54,858 bases of DNA, taken from Nocardioides sp. REDSEA-S33_B3 (GTDB lineage: Bacteria > Actinomycetota > Actinomycetes > Propionibacteriales > Nocardioidaceae). Every line of letters begins with the position of its first letter. The stretch's first letter is position 1. This document shows, one piece after another, positions 17,317-24,967 of the stretch. Below the pieces are notes generated by a model that was not told the DNA's origin, searched no databases, and worked only from the letters and a program-made list of their open reading frames with translations. Location: NCBI GenBank assembly GCA_001627335.1, contig LUPK01000058.1, positions 1 to 54,858 on the forward strand, in the 5' to 3' direction. The position numbers were made by a program, and so were the translations under genes.

Positions 17317-18356
17317 CCCACCCCTTCTTCCACCGCCCTTTCACCCGGGCCGTCAAGGTCGGCAGCGACGCCACCTGGGCCGTCACCCGGCTGGCGGTGC
17401 GCTCGAGCCTGGTGGTGCCGCGGCTGGCGGCCGGGACGCTGGGTCGCCGGCTGATGCCCGAGGTCCCCGCGGACACGGTGCCCGCCGGCCGGACCGTGCG
17501 GCTGCCCGGCCGCGGGAGCACCTTCGTCGTCGACGTCCCCGGCCCCACCCCCGACGCACCGGTCGTGGTCCTCCTGCACGGGCTGGCGTGCACGGCGTAC
17601 CTCAACTGGTTCCCGGTGCTCGGGGCGCTCGGCGACCGCTACCGCGTGGTGGCCTTCGACCAGCGCTGGCACGGGCGCGGCATCGTCTCCGAGCGGTTCC
17701 GCATCGAGGACTGCGCCGACGACGCCGTGGCGGTGCTCGACGCGCTCGGGATCGACCGGGCGGTCCTCGCCGGCTACTCCCTCGGCGGCTTCGTCGCCCA
17801 GGAGACCTGGCACCGCCACCCCGACCGGGTGGCCGGCCTGGTGCTCGCCTCGACCGCACGCAACGGCCAGGGGACCGTCCACGAGCGGCTCTTCTTCCCG
17901 GTGCTCGCCGCCACCATGAACCCGGTCTCGCGGCACGCCGCCGCCCGCGTCGAGCAGCTCGCGCAGAGCCTGCCGCTGACCCCCGACGTCCACCTGACCG
18001 ACCTGCCCTCGTGGGGCCTCGCCCAGGTCCGCAGCACCTCGGGCTGGGCCTACCCCGAGGTGGTCAACGCGGTCGGTCACTTCGACTCCTCCCCCTGGAT
18101 CGGGGACGTCGACGTCCCCACCGCGGTCGTCGTCACCGAGAAGGACCACGCCATCCCCACCCGTCGCCAGCACAAGCTCGCCGCAGCGGTGCCGGGCGCC
18201 CGGGTGTTCTCCGCCCCGGGCGGCCACGCGTCGGTGGTCCTGGACGCCGCGCGGTGGCTGCCGGTCTTCGAGGACGCCCTCGACGACGTGTGGCGACGCG
18301 CCGGTGCCGACGTGGCGGGCAGCACTCATCGGCTCCGGGACGTGTCCGCCGGCTGA
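17313..18356 (+). CDS. Alpha/beta hydrolase, lipid operon gene 5
   Basis: A 347-residue alpha/beta hydrolase. Visible features: VVVLLHGLAC oxyanion region, FDQRWHGRG, nucleophile elbow GYSLGG with Ser156, an acidic residue in VVVTEKDHAI, and GGHASVV with the catalytic His. The 75 residues before the fold include a possible amphipathic or membrane segment. It overlaps the WS/DGAT gene by 4 bp and ends the operon. A role in remobilising acylglycerol or wax ester is reasonable but unproven; it could equally be an unrelated esterase. Confidence 0.87.
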   Translation: MTHPFFHRPFTRAVKVGSDATWAVTRLAVRSSLVVPRLAAGTLGRRLMPEVPADTVPAGRTVRLPGRGSTFVVDVPGPTPDAPVVVLLHGLACTAYLNWFPVLGALGDRYRVVAFDQRWHGRGIVSERFRIEDCADDAVAVLDALGIDRAVLAGYSLGGFVAQETWHRHPDRVAGLVLASTARNGQGTVHERLFFPVLAATMNPVSRHAAARVEQLAQSLPLTPDVHLTDLPSWGLAQVRSTSGWAYPEVVNAVGHFDSSPWIGDVDVPTAVVVTEKDHAIPTRRQHKLAAAVPGARVFSAPGGHASVVLDAARWLPVFEDALDDVWRRAGADVAGSTHRLRDVSAG

Positions 18357-18367
18357 GTCCTGGGTAT
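18342..18367 (+). promoter_or_regulatory. Possible SigB/stress-type promoter
   Basis: GTGT (18342-18345), 16 bp, then GGGTAT (18362-18367) resembles the GTTT-N14-16-GGGTAT pattern of SigB-type promoters. It lies 27 bp before an RsbW-like ATPase gene, a class of gene often under stress sigma factors. Confidence 0.35.
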
Positions 18368-18393
18368 ACGGCTGGTCGGAGAGGGGAGTCCAC

Positions 18394-18786
18394 ATGCACG
18401 AGACACACCAGCTGGCGCACGAGCCGGCCAGCGTCGCCGTCGCCCGTCACGAGCTGCGCGACCTGCTGGAGCGCGAGGGCGTCGGCGAGTCGGTCGTCTA
18501 CGACGCCACCCTCGTCCTCAGCGAGCTCGTCTCCAACGCCGTGCGTCACGGTCGCCCCACCGCTGCGGGCCACGTCGAGGTGTCCTGGTCGCTCGAGCCC
18601 GAACGTCTCGTGCTCGAGGTCGCCGACGGCGGCCGCGGCGGCTCGGTCGAGGCCGTGGACGCCGACCCCGACTCCGACCACGGGCGGGGCCTGATGATCG
18701 TCGGCGAGGTCTGCGACCGCTGGCACGTCGACCGGCGCGACCGGCGTACCCACGTCGTCGCCGAGCTCGCGCTCGCGATGGCCTGA
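18394..18786 (+). CDS. RsbW-like ATP-binding protein (anti-sigma kinase family)
   Basis: A 130-residue single HATPase_c_2 domain protein. It shows the N-box LSELVSNAVRHG, the G1 box EVADGG and the G2 region HGRGLMIVGEVCDRW. Family members are anti-sigma factors or kinases that phosphorylate STAS antagonists in partner-switching systems. No STAS or sigma-B gene lies beside it, so its partner is elsewhere. ATG at 18394 is supported by GAGAGGGGAG about ten bases upstream. It converges on the anti-sigma gene that follows. Confidence 0.85.
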   Translation: MHETHQLAHEPASVAVARHELRDLLEREGVGESVVYDATLVLSELVSNAVRHGRPTAAGHVEVSWSLEPERLVLEVADGGRGGSVEAVDADPDSDHGRGLMIVGEVCDRWHVDRRDRRTHVVAELALAMA

Positions 18787-18826
18787 GGGACCTTCCAGCG
18801 CCCAGCCCGGATCCTGGCCCGGGACC

Positions 18827-19546
18827 TCAGAGCGCGGCGGAGAGGACCGTCTCGCCGGAGTCGTCGGTCACGACCACGGCTGTGGCCGCGTCGCGCAGCA
18901 GGGCCGACTGCAGGTTGCAGACCATCTCCTCCGCACCGGTGCCGAGGAACTCCCCCGCCGGTGTCCGGGTGCCGTCGGCGTCGACGAAGGCAGCGCGATA
19001 GACCGCGCCCTCCTCGAAGCCCGCACCCCGGAAGCGCAGCTCCACGCCCCACGTGTGCGGCACCAGCCCCGCCTCCTCGACGGTGACGTCGGGGTCGACG
19101 ACGTCGAGCGCAACCGCCTCGTAGGGCACCGCGGGCGGCTCCGGCACGGTGGCGCGCCCGAGCAGCACCCCGCCGGTGCCGACCAGGACGGTCACCATCG
19201 CGGCCGCGCCGAGCCACTGCACCCGGCGGGTACGCCGGCGCAACCGGTCGTCCCGGCGCCGTGCCAGCTCGTCGGCGGCCCGCGCGGACCGCTCGGCCGC
19301 CACGGCGTCGCGGATCTCGCGACCCAGCCCCGGCGGCGGGGAGGCCGGAGAGGCCAGCCGGGCCGCGTCGACGTCGGCGAGGGCCCCGCGCAGCGGGGCG
19401 ATCTCCTCCAGCTCGGCGCGGCAGGCCGCGCAGCCGTCGAGGTGGGCCCGCAGCGCGGTCTCGTCGGTGGCGTCCAGGGGGTGTCCCAGCGCGTGCGCGC
19501 CCAGCAGCTCGCGCAGCCTCTGGTGTGCGTCGTCGGGCCCGGTCAT
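18827..19546 (-). CDS. Zinc-finger anti-sigma factor (RskA-like)
   Basis: A 239-residue single-pass membrane protein that should bind the sigma factor encoded directly upstream. The N-terminal anti-sigma domain has the zinc motif H-x3-C-x2-C (HLDGCAAC, about residues 35-42). A hydrophobic segment (WLGAAAMVTVLVGTGGVLLG, about residues 110-130) separates it from an extracytoplasmic domain of about 105 residues with an RskA-like beta-rich look. The start overlaps the sigma stop by ATGA, so the two are translated together. Signals that inactivate it, probably by proteolysis, are unknown. Confidence 0.88.
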   Translation of the reverse strand: MTGPDDAHQRLRELLGAHALGHPLDATDETALRAHLDGCAACRAELEEIAPLRGALADVDAARLASPASPPPGLGREIRDAVAAERSARAADELARRRDDRLRRRTRRVQWLGAAAMVTVLVGTGGVLLGRATVPEPPAVPYEAVALDVVDPDVTVEEAGLVPHTWGVELRFRGAGFEEGAVYRAAFVDADGTRTPAGEFLGTGAEEMVCNLQSALLRDAATAVVVTDDSGETVLSAAL

Positions 19547-20136
19547 CGGTCCACCCCCATCTCGTCCATCGCGGCACGCAGCGCCTTGAGCCCGTAGAAC
19601 ACCCGGCTGCGCAGCGTCCCGACCGGGACCCCCAGGTCGGCGGCGACCTCGTCGTGGGGCCGCTCGCGCAGGTGGGTCTCGACGATGGCCACGCGGTGGT
19701 GCTCGGAGATGCGGCGCAGCGCCTCCTCCACCACCCATGATCCCACCAGCCGCTCGGTCGGGTCCGGCACGGTCTCCCCCGCCACCTGCGCCGCCACCTG
19801 CGCCGTGGGCGGGTCGACCAGGCGCGTCTGCCACGGCCGCACCGACGCCGCACGGGCGTGGTCGATCATCGTGTGGCGCGCGATGCCGAACAGCCAGCTG
19901 CGCAGCGAGGACAGCGACGGGTCGAAGAGGTCCGCGCGCCGCCACGCCTTGAGGAAGGTCTCCTGCGTGACGTCCTGCGCCGCTCCGGCGTCGTCGAGCC
20001 CGCGGAGCACGAAGCGGTAGATCTGCGGTCCGTAGAGGAGGTACGCCGCGTGCACCTCGTCCTCGTCGCGCAACCCCGCCGGCACCGGGGGCGCGGCCGG
20101 GCGGGTGGTCGTCGTGGCCGCGGGTGTCTCGGTCAC
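19543..20136 (-). CDS. ECF RNA polymerase sigma factor (SigK/SigL-like)
   Basis: A 197-residue extracytoplasmic-function sigma factor. Region 2 spans roughly YLLYGPQIYRFVLRGL through SWLFGIARHTMIDHAR, including the DVTQETFLKAW block. Region 4 runs from EEALRRISEHHRVAI to LGVPVGTLRSRVFYGLKALR, the HTH that reads the -35. Start GTG at 20136 is supported by GAGAGGA just upstream. It forms a two-gene operon with the anti-sigma factor. The divergent secreted beta-helix gene shares its promoter region and is a candidate target. Confidence 0.92.
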   Translation of the reverse strand: MTETPAATTTTRPAAPPVPAGLRDEDEVHAAYLLYGPQIYRFVLRGLDDAGAAQDVTQETFLKAWRRADLFDPSLSSLRSWLFGIARHTMIDHARAASVRPWQTRLVDPPTAQVAAQVAGETVPDPTERLVGSWVVEEALRRISEHHRVAIVETHLRERPHDEVAADLGVPVGTLRSRVFYGLKALRAAMDEMGVDR

Positions 20137-20196
20137 CGGGGGTCCTCTCGCAGGGAGCTCTGGTCTGCCTTCGGAGCCGGTCGAGGGACCGGATGG

Positions 20197-20222
20197 GTCG
20201 CTCACCCGGAAGGACCGGTTCC
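20197..20222 (-). promoter_or_regulatory. Possible ECF-type autoregulatory promoter
   Basis: On the minus strand GGAACC (20222-20217, GGAAC core) is followed, 17 bases after the core, by CGAC (20200-20197). This resembles the GGAAC-N16-18-CGTC pattern of ECF promoters and would start transcription of the sigma/anti-sigma operon. Confidence 0.4.
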
Positions 20223-20276
20223 GCACCGATCCGGACCGGCGGTGAACGCGCACCGGCCCAGCGCCGTACCCACTCC

Positions 20277-20298
20277 CGAGGACGGACCCTCGTCCTCG
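20277..20298 (+). other. Leader hairpin upstream of the beta-helix gene
   Basis: CGAGGACG and CGTCCTCG form a perfect 8-bp stem with a six-base loop, 46 bp before the start of the secreted beta-helix gene. It may influence mRNA stability or translation. Nothing else gene-like is visible in 20137-20344. Confidence 0.35.
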
Positions 20299-20344
20299 CC
20301 CCAGGCCGGACCGACCGGCCGCCGACCGAAGGGCCAGAAACGAC

Positions 20345-22567
20345 ATGACTGCTCCCTCCCGCAGGCGCTCCCGGGTCACCGGTGGCGCCGCAGCGGCCCT
20401 CCTGGCGCTCGGCGCCGGGACCGCGCTGACGCTCCCCGCCTCCGCCGCCGACGTCGCCACCGTGGACGTCTCCACCGCCGACGCGGCCACCGGCTCCTCC
20501 GCACGCACCGCTGCTGCGGCGCGCGCCGGGGCCCGCAAGGTCAAGGTCGACTCCGAGCGCGACCTGCGCGACGCCGTCGAGCAGGCCAACGCCTCGACGG
20601 GCCTGACCCGCATCAAGGTCCGCGACCACGTCCGCCTCAGCGGCGGCCAGCTCGACGTGACCGGCCAGATCGTGATCAACGCGCGTGCGCACCGCATCGA
20701 CGCCCGCGGCGACAGCCGCATCTTCGACGTGGCCGACGGCGGCCGCCTCGTGCTGAAGCAGGCGCGCCTGGTCAGGGGCGCCGCCCCCACCGGTGAGAAC
20801 GGCGGAGCGATCCGCAGCGCCGGCGAGGTCGTCCTGCGAGGCACCACCATCCGCGCCTCCGTCGCCGAGGGCACCGGCGCCTCGGGCGGTGCCATCGCCA
20901 ACGAGGCCGGGAGCCTGCTGGTCTCCGGCTCGGTGCTGCGCGGCAACAGCGCGACCCGCGCCGGCGGCGCCATCGAGGCCGTCGAGGGCGACACCACGCT
21001 CATCGAGACCCGCGTCATCGAGAACTCCACCGGCGCCGAGCCCGGCAACGGCGGCGGCCTGCACCTGACCGGCACCGGGACGGTGTCGGTGCAGAGCAGC
21101 TGGGTCGCCGACAACATCGCCTCCGCCGAGGGCGGCGGCCTGTGGAACTCCTCCACCGGCACCTTCACCGTCGACCGCACCGTGCTGATGGGCAACGTCG
21201 CCGAGGGCGTCGCGGCCGACCAGGGCGGTGGCGCGCTGTACAACGACGGCGGCTCCCTCACCGTCACCCGGTCCTCGCTGGAGGACAACAGCGCCACCGG
21301 CACCGCCGGCTCCGGCGGCGGCATCCTCAACAACCTCGGCACGCTGAGCGTCGAGCGGTCGACCCTGTCGGGCAACACCGCCAACCGCGCCGGCGGCGGC
21401 GTCGAGGCCAACGTCGGCACCACCACGCTGGCGGGTGTCGAGCTCACCGGCAACGACGCGGGCCAGGCCCCGGGCAACGGCGGCGGCCTGCACCTGACCG
21501 GCGCCGGCACCGTCGAGGTGCTCCAGAGCACCGTCACCGACAACACCGCCGTCGAGGGCGGCGGCCTCTGGAACTCCTCCGGCGGCACCTTCACCGTCCG
21601 CGGCACCAGCCTGGAGGGCAACAGCGCCTCCGGTGCCGGGGCCGACCAGGGCGGCGGCGCGATCTACTCCGACGGCGGCACCACCGAGGTGCTCGGCTCG
21701 GACCTCGTCGACAACAGCGCCACCGGTGCCGCGGGCTCCGGTGGCGGCATCCTCAACAACGCTGGCGCGTTGGTCGTGCGCCGCAGCGTGCTCGACGGCA
21801 ACGACGCCCAGCGTGCCGGCGGCGGCATCGAGTCCAGCGCCGGCTCGACCGAGGTGTTCCGCACCGACCTGCTCGGCAACGACGCGGGCGCGGCCCCCGG
21901 CAACGGCGGCGGCCTGCACCTGACCGGCGCCGGCACCGTCGACGTCGCGCAGAGCACCGTGTCCGGCAACAGCGCCGTCGAGGGCGGCGGCCTGTGGAAC
22001 TCCGCGAGCGGCACCTTCTCGATCAGCGACACCGTGGTCGAGGGCAACACCGCCACCGGTGACGCGGCCACCCAGGGCGGCGGCGGCGTCTACAACGACG
22101 GCGTCATGACGATCACCGGCTCGACGATCGACGACAACACCGCGACCGGCGCCAGCGGCTCGGGTGGCGGCGTCCTCAACAACGGCGAGGGCACCAACCC
22201 CGCGACGCTGACCATCGAGGACACCACCTTCGACGGCAACTCCTCCTCCCGCGCCGGTGGTGCGGTGGAGACCAACGTCGGCACCCTCGTCATCAACGAC
22301 GTCGACATGACCGGCAACGACACCGGCGCTGCCCCCGGCAACGGCGGCGGCCTGCACGTCACCGGCGCCGCGACCGTCACCTGGGACGGCGGCACCGTGA
22401 CCGGCAACAACGCGGCCAACGAGGGCGGCGGCCTGTGGAACTCCGCCACCGGCAGCATCACCGCCACGAACCTGGTCGTCACCGGCAACACCGCGCCCGC
22501 CGGCCCGGACGTGTTCAACGTCGGCGGACCCTTCACGCTCAACGGCACGCCCGTCCCGGCCAGCTGA
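20345..22567 (+). CDS. Secreted right-handed beta-helix repeat protein
   Basis: A 740-residue secreted protein with an N-terminal signal peptide (RRRSR, then a hydrophobic run, likely cleavage after PASA). From about residue 75 it is built of short Gly/Asn/Thr-rich rungs typical of parallel beta-helix and polymorphic-outer-membrane-protein repeats: GGAI, EGGGLWNS (four times), PGNGGGLH (four times), GSGGGILNN-type (three times). These assemble into a higher-order unit of 142-146 residues, first marked at residue 233. There is no LPXTG, membrane anchor or catalytic motif, so it is probably released or loosely attached. Function is unknown; adhesion or glycan binding are guesses. It is divergent from the ECF sigma gene. 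Confidence 0.85.
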   Translation: MTAPSRRRSRVTGGAAAALLALGAGTALTLPASAADVATVDVSTADAATGSSARTAAAARAGARKVKVDSERDLRDAVEQANASTGLTRIKVRDHVRLSGGQLDVTGQIVINARAHRIDARGDSRIFDVADGGRLVLKQARLVRGAAPTGENGGAIRSAGEVVLRGTTIRASVAEGTGASGGAIANEAGSLLVSGSVLRGNSATRAGGAIEAVEGDTTLIETRVIENSTGAEPGNGGGLHLTGTGTVSVQSSWVADNIASAEGGGLWNSSTGTFTVDRTVLMGNVAEGVAADQGGGALYNDGGSLTVTRSSLEDNSATGTAGSGGGILNNLGTLSVERSTLSGNTANRAGGGVEANVGTTTLAGVELTGNDAGQAPGNGGGLHLTGAGTVEVLQSTVTDNTAVEGGGLWNSSGGTFTVRGTSLEGNSASGAGADQGGGAIYSDGGTTEVLGSDLVDNSATGAAGSGGGILNNAGALVVRRSVLDGNDAQRAGGGIESSAGSTEVFRTDLLGNDAGAAPGNGGGLHLTGAGTVDVAQSTVSGNSAVEGGGLWNSASGTFSISDTVVEGNTATGDAATQGGGGVYNDGVMTITGSTIDDNTATGASGSGGGVLNNGEGTNPATLTIEDTTFDGNSSSRAGGAVETNVGTLVINDVDMTGNDTGAAPGNGGGLHVTGAATVTWDGGTVTGNNAANEGGGLWNSATGSITATNLVVTGNTAPAGPDVFNVGGPFTLNGTPVPAS
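21041..22370 (+). repeat. Tandem in-frame repeats of about 426-438 bp
   Basis: The PGNGGGLH codon block recurs at 21041, 21470, 21896 and 22334, spacings of 429, 426 and 438 bp, all multiples of three. The copies are similar but diverged, indicating old unequal duplications within the beta-helix gene. Confidence 0.8.
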
Positions 22568-22641
22568 CTGCCGGCGGGGACTGCTCACCGAGCACCGCGC
22601 AAGACCCGGTACGCCGGCGGGGCACCCCGTCGGCGTCCCGC

Positions 22642-22680
22642 CCTCGGCCCCGGGACCGGTCTCAGGTCCCGGGGCCGAGG
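22642..22680 (+). terminator. Strong hairpin downstream of the beta-helix gene
   Basis: A perfect 16-bp stem (22642-22657 with 22665-22680) and a 7-base loop, about 75 bp after the stop codon. There is no U-tract, but the stability makes termination or 3'-end protection likely. Confidence 0.65.
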
Positions 22681-22718
22681 TGCGTCCAGGGCCGTCTCGT
22701 GGCTCGTCTCGTGCCACG

Positions 22719-22766
22719 GCTCGTGTGGCTCGGCGCGGTCCATGCGCCGCGCTGGGCCACACGAGC
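22719..22766. other. Second long imperfect hairpin in a gene-free spacer
   Basis: GCTCGTGTGGC (22719-22729) and GCCACACGAGC (22756-22766) form an 11-bp perfect outer stem around a GC-rich inner stem (GGCGC / GCGCC). The 301-bp spacer 22568-22868 holds only this and the terminator-like hairpin; no protein-like frame is seen. Confidence 0.4.
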
Positions 22767-22868
22767 GCGACAGGGGCCGGCACGGGTGTGACGCGGTCGG
22801 GGTGTGAACGGAGCAGACCGCGGGTAGACGCCTCAGGTCCCCCACGACACAGACCGAGGAGTGCCCTG

Positions 22869-24233
22869 GTGAGCGCCGCCCTGCGTGACCGCTACGTGCT
22901 GGAGAGCCTGCTGGGCTCCGGCGGGATGGCCGACGTGCACCGAGCCACCGACACCACGCTCGAGCGCAGCGTCGCGGTCAAGGTGCTGCGCGACGTGGCC
23001 GGCGACGAGTCGGCGCGGCACCGCTTCGTGGCCGAGGCCCGCACCCTGGCCGGCCTCTCCCACCGCAACCTGGTGACCGTGCTCGACGCCGGTATCGGGG
23101 AGGACGACGACCGCCCCTTCCTGGTGATGGAGCTGGTCGAGGGCCGCTCGCTGGCCGACGCGCTCCAGGACGGGCCGCTGACCCCCGAGGACGCCGCCGC
23201 CGTCGGCGCCCAGGTCGCCGCCGCGCTCGCCTACGCCCACGACCGGGGCGTGGTGCACCGCGACGTGAAGCCCGGCAACGTGCTGCTGGGCGGCGACGGC
23301 CGGGTCAAGCTCGCCGACTTCGGCATCGCCCGGCTCCTGGGCGACACCGCCCGCCACACCCGCACCGGCACGGCCATCGGCACCGCCGCCTACCTCGCGC
23401 CCGAGCAGGTGCGCGGCGAGGACGTCACGGGCGCCGCCGACACCTACGCCCTGGGGCTGGTGATCCTCGAGGCGCTGACCGGACGCCGGGCGTTCCCGGG
23501 CAGCCCCACCGAGGCGGCCCTGGCCCGGCTCCAGCGCGACCCCGAGGTCCCGGCCGACCTGCCGGGCGGATGGGCGACGCTGCTGGCCGCGATGACGGCG
23601 GCCGACCCGGCCCACCGCGTGGACGTCGCGGAGGCCGCGGACCTGCTGGCCTCCGGCGTACCGGCACCGGCTGCTCCAGAGGCCGGTCCCGGGGCCGTTC
23701 CCGGGAGCGGCGCTGACGGTGACCGCACCGCGCTGCTCACCGCCCCCGTCGCCACCGCCCCGCTCGCCGCTGCGGCAGCGCCGGCGACCCCGTCGCGCCG
23801 GTCGGCCCCGTCGGCCCCGTCGGCCCCGTCGGCCCCGTCGTCGAGGCCGGCCGCGGACCGTGCCGGGGACGCGATCGCCCGGACGCCGGGCCGGCTGCTG
23901 GCGTTCTGGCAGGGGTTGGCGCCGCACCAGCGCGGCGTCGCCGGGGCCGTGGCCGGTCTGGTGCTGCTGGTCGTCGTGGCCGGCCTCGCCGCCGGCTCCA
24001 CCGGCGGCAGCGAGCCGCTCCCGCCCAGCGAGCCCGCCGGGCAGACCACCCCACCCGAGGACGGCCAGGACGCTCCGGAGGGCGAGGACGAGGGTGAGGA
24101 CGGCGGCGAGGTCGTCTCCCCGATCCTCACGGACCCGCAGCTGACCACCCCGGGCAAGGGCAAGGGCAAGCAGAAGGAGAAGGGCCCGAAGGAGAAGCAG
24201 GACGACGACGACGAGGACGACGACGACGACTGA
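22869..24233 (+). CDS. Transmembrane Ser/Thr protein kinase (PknB family)
   Basis: A 454-residue Hanks-type kinase. Kinase landmarks are all intact: glycine loop GSGGMADVHRA, Lys38 in AVKVL, HRDVKPGN (130-137), DFG (150-152) and APEQ (177-180). The kinase domain ends near residue 260, followed by an Ala/Pro/Ser linker with a SAP tripeptide repeat and one membrane helix (AGAVAGLVLLVVVAGLAAG). There is no PASTA domain; the outer part is short, acidic, then Lys-rich, and ends in an almost pure Asp/Glu tail. GTG at 22869 is supported by GAGGAG seven bases upstream. The ligand and substrates are unknown. Confidence 0.9.
   Translation: MSAALRDRYVLESLLGSGGMADVHRATDTTLERSVAVKVLRDVAGDESARHRFVAEARTLAGLSHRNLVTVLDAGIGEDDDRPFLVMELVEGRSLADALQDGPLTPEDAAAVGAQVAAALAYAHDRGVVHRDVKPGNVLLGGDGRVKLADFGIARLLGDTARHTRTGTAIGTAAYLAPEQVRGEDVTGAADTYALGLVILEALTGRRAFPGSPTEAALARLQRDPEVPADLPGGWATLLAAMTAADPAHRVDVAEAADLLASGVPAPAAPEAGPGAVPGSGADGDRTALLTAPVATAPLAAAAAPATPSRRSAPSAPSAPSAPSSRPAADRAGDAIARTPGRLLAFWQGLAPHQRGVAGAVAGLVLLVVVAGLAAGSTGGSEPLPPSEPAGQTTPPEDGQDAPEGEDEGEDGGEVVSPILTDPQLTTPGKGKGKQKEKGPKEKQDDDDEDDDDD
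23801..23842 (+). repeat. 9-bp microsatellite in the kinase linker
   Basis: The unit TCGGCCCCG is repeated in frame about four times, encoding consecutive Ser-Ala-Pro triplets. Such a tract is prone to slippage and may vary in length between strains. Confidence 0.75.
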
Positions 24234-24264
24234 CGGCCGGCGGGCCGGGCGCGCAGGACCGGGC

Positions 24265-24270
24265 TACGGT
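24265..24270 (+). promoter_or_regulatory. Leaderless -10 element of the thioredoxin gene
   Basis: TACGGT, six bases before the ATG at 24277, with no ribosome binding site between them. Confidence 0.5.
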
Positions 24271-24276
24271 GGGGTC

Positions 24277-24660
24277 ATGGCCACGATCGAGCTGACCGCC
24301 GAGAACTTCGAGTCCCACGTCAAGGACGACGACATCCTGTTCGTCGACTTCTGGGCCAGCTGGTGCGGGCCGTGCCGCCAGTTCGCCCCGACCTACGAGG
24401 CCGCCAGCGAGGCGCACCCCGACATCACCTTCGGGTCGGTCAACACCGAGGAGCAGCAGGAGCTCTCCTCGGCCGCGGGCATCTCCTCGATCCCCACGCT
24501 GATGGCCTTCCGCGAGGGCATCCTGGTCTTCGCCCAGCCCGGCGCCCTGCCCCCGGCCGGGCTCGACCAGCTCATCGGGGCGGTCAAGGGCCTGGACATG
24601 GAGGACGTCCGCGCCCAGGTGGCCGCCCAGGCCGCGGAGTCCGGCGACGCCCAGGGCTGA
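24277..24660 (+). CDS. Thioredoxin
   Basis: A 127-residue cytosolic thioredoxin that reduces protein disulfides. The active site WCGPC gives Cys30 and Cys33; the preceding LFVDFWAS strand and the cis-Pro in ISSIPTLMAF are typical. It is about 20 residues longer than classical thioredoxins because of a C-terminal extension after the last helix (EDVRAQVAAQAAESGDAQG). The position next to mca fits thiol-redox metabolism. A leaderless promoter precedes it; it converges on the small membrane protein gene. Confidence 0.93.
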   Translation: MATIELTAENFESHVKDDDILFVDFWASWCGPCRQFAPTYEAASEAHPDITFGSVNTEEQQELSSAAGISSIPTLMAFREGILVFAQPGALPPAGLDQLIGAVKGLDMEDVRAQVAAQAAESGDAQG

Positions 24661-24710
24661 CCGGCCCCCTCCCCGCTACTGAGCGCGGGGTCGGCCCGGG
24701 TCGGCCCGGA

Positions 24711-24965
24711 TCAGTCGGTGGGGCGCGCGGCGTCCTGGCTCTGGTCGGCGGTCTCGGGCTCGTCGCCGTAGACCCCGCGCTTGCGCGCGTCCTCGACCTT
24801 GCGCAGCTGGCGCACCAGGCTCCAGCCGAGCAACGCGACGGCGACGAGGCCGAGGATGAACAGCAGGAAGGCGATCGACCCCGCCTTGACGTCCTCGGCC
24901 TCCGGGACCTCGTCCACGAGGGGCGCGAGGAGCGGGAGGACGGTGTGCACGACGTCGAGCAGCAT
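24711..24965 (-). CDS. Small membrane protein of the mca cluster (Rv1083-like)
   Basis: An 84-residue protein with one strong hydrophobic segment (IAFLLFILGLVAVALLGWSL, about residues 30-50) followed by a basic stretch (RQLRKVEDARKRG) and an acidic tail, suggesting one membrane helix with a cytosolic C-terminus. The ATG at 24965 is chosen because it lies two bases after the stop of mca on the same strand, indicating co-transcription. A small protein sits in the same place after mca in mycobacteria. Its function is unknown. Confidence 0.7.
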   Translation of the reverse strand: MLLDVVHTVLPLLAPLVDEVPEAEDVKAGSIAFLLFILGLVAVALLGWSLVRQLRKVEDARKRGVYGDEPETADQSQDAARPTD

Positions 24966-24967
24966 GC

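Noticed and set aside
21041..22370. Repeats in the beta-helix gene as a CRISPR or satellite
   Set aside because: They are in frame, diverged and explained by the protein's rung structure.
18827..22783. A 1318-codon minus-strand frame that includes the anti-sigma gene
   Set aside because: Only the last 239 codons are protein-like; the rest is antisense to the beta-helix gene and contains mirrored repeats.
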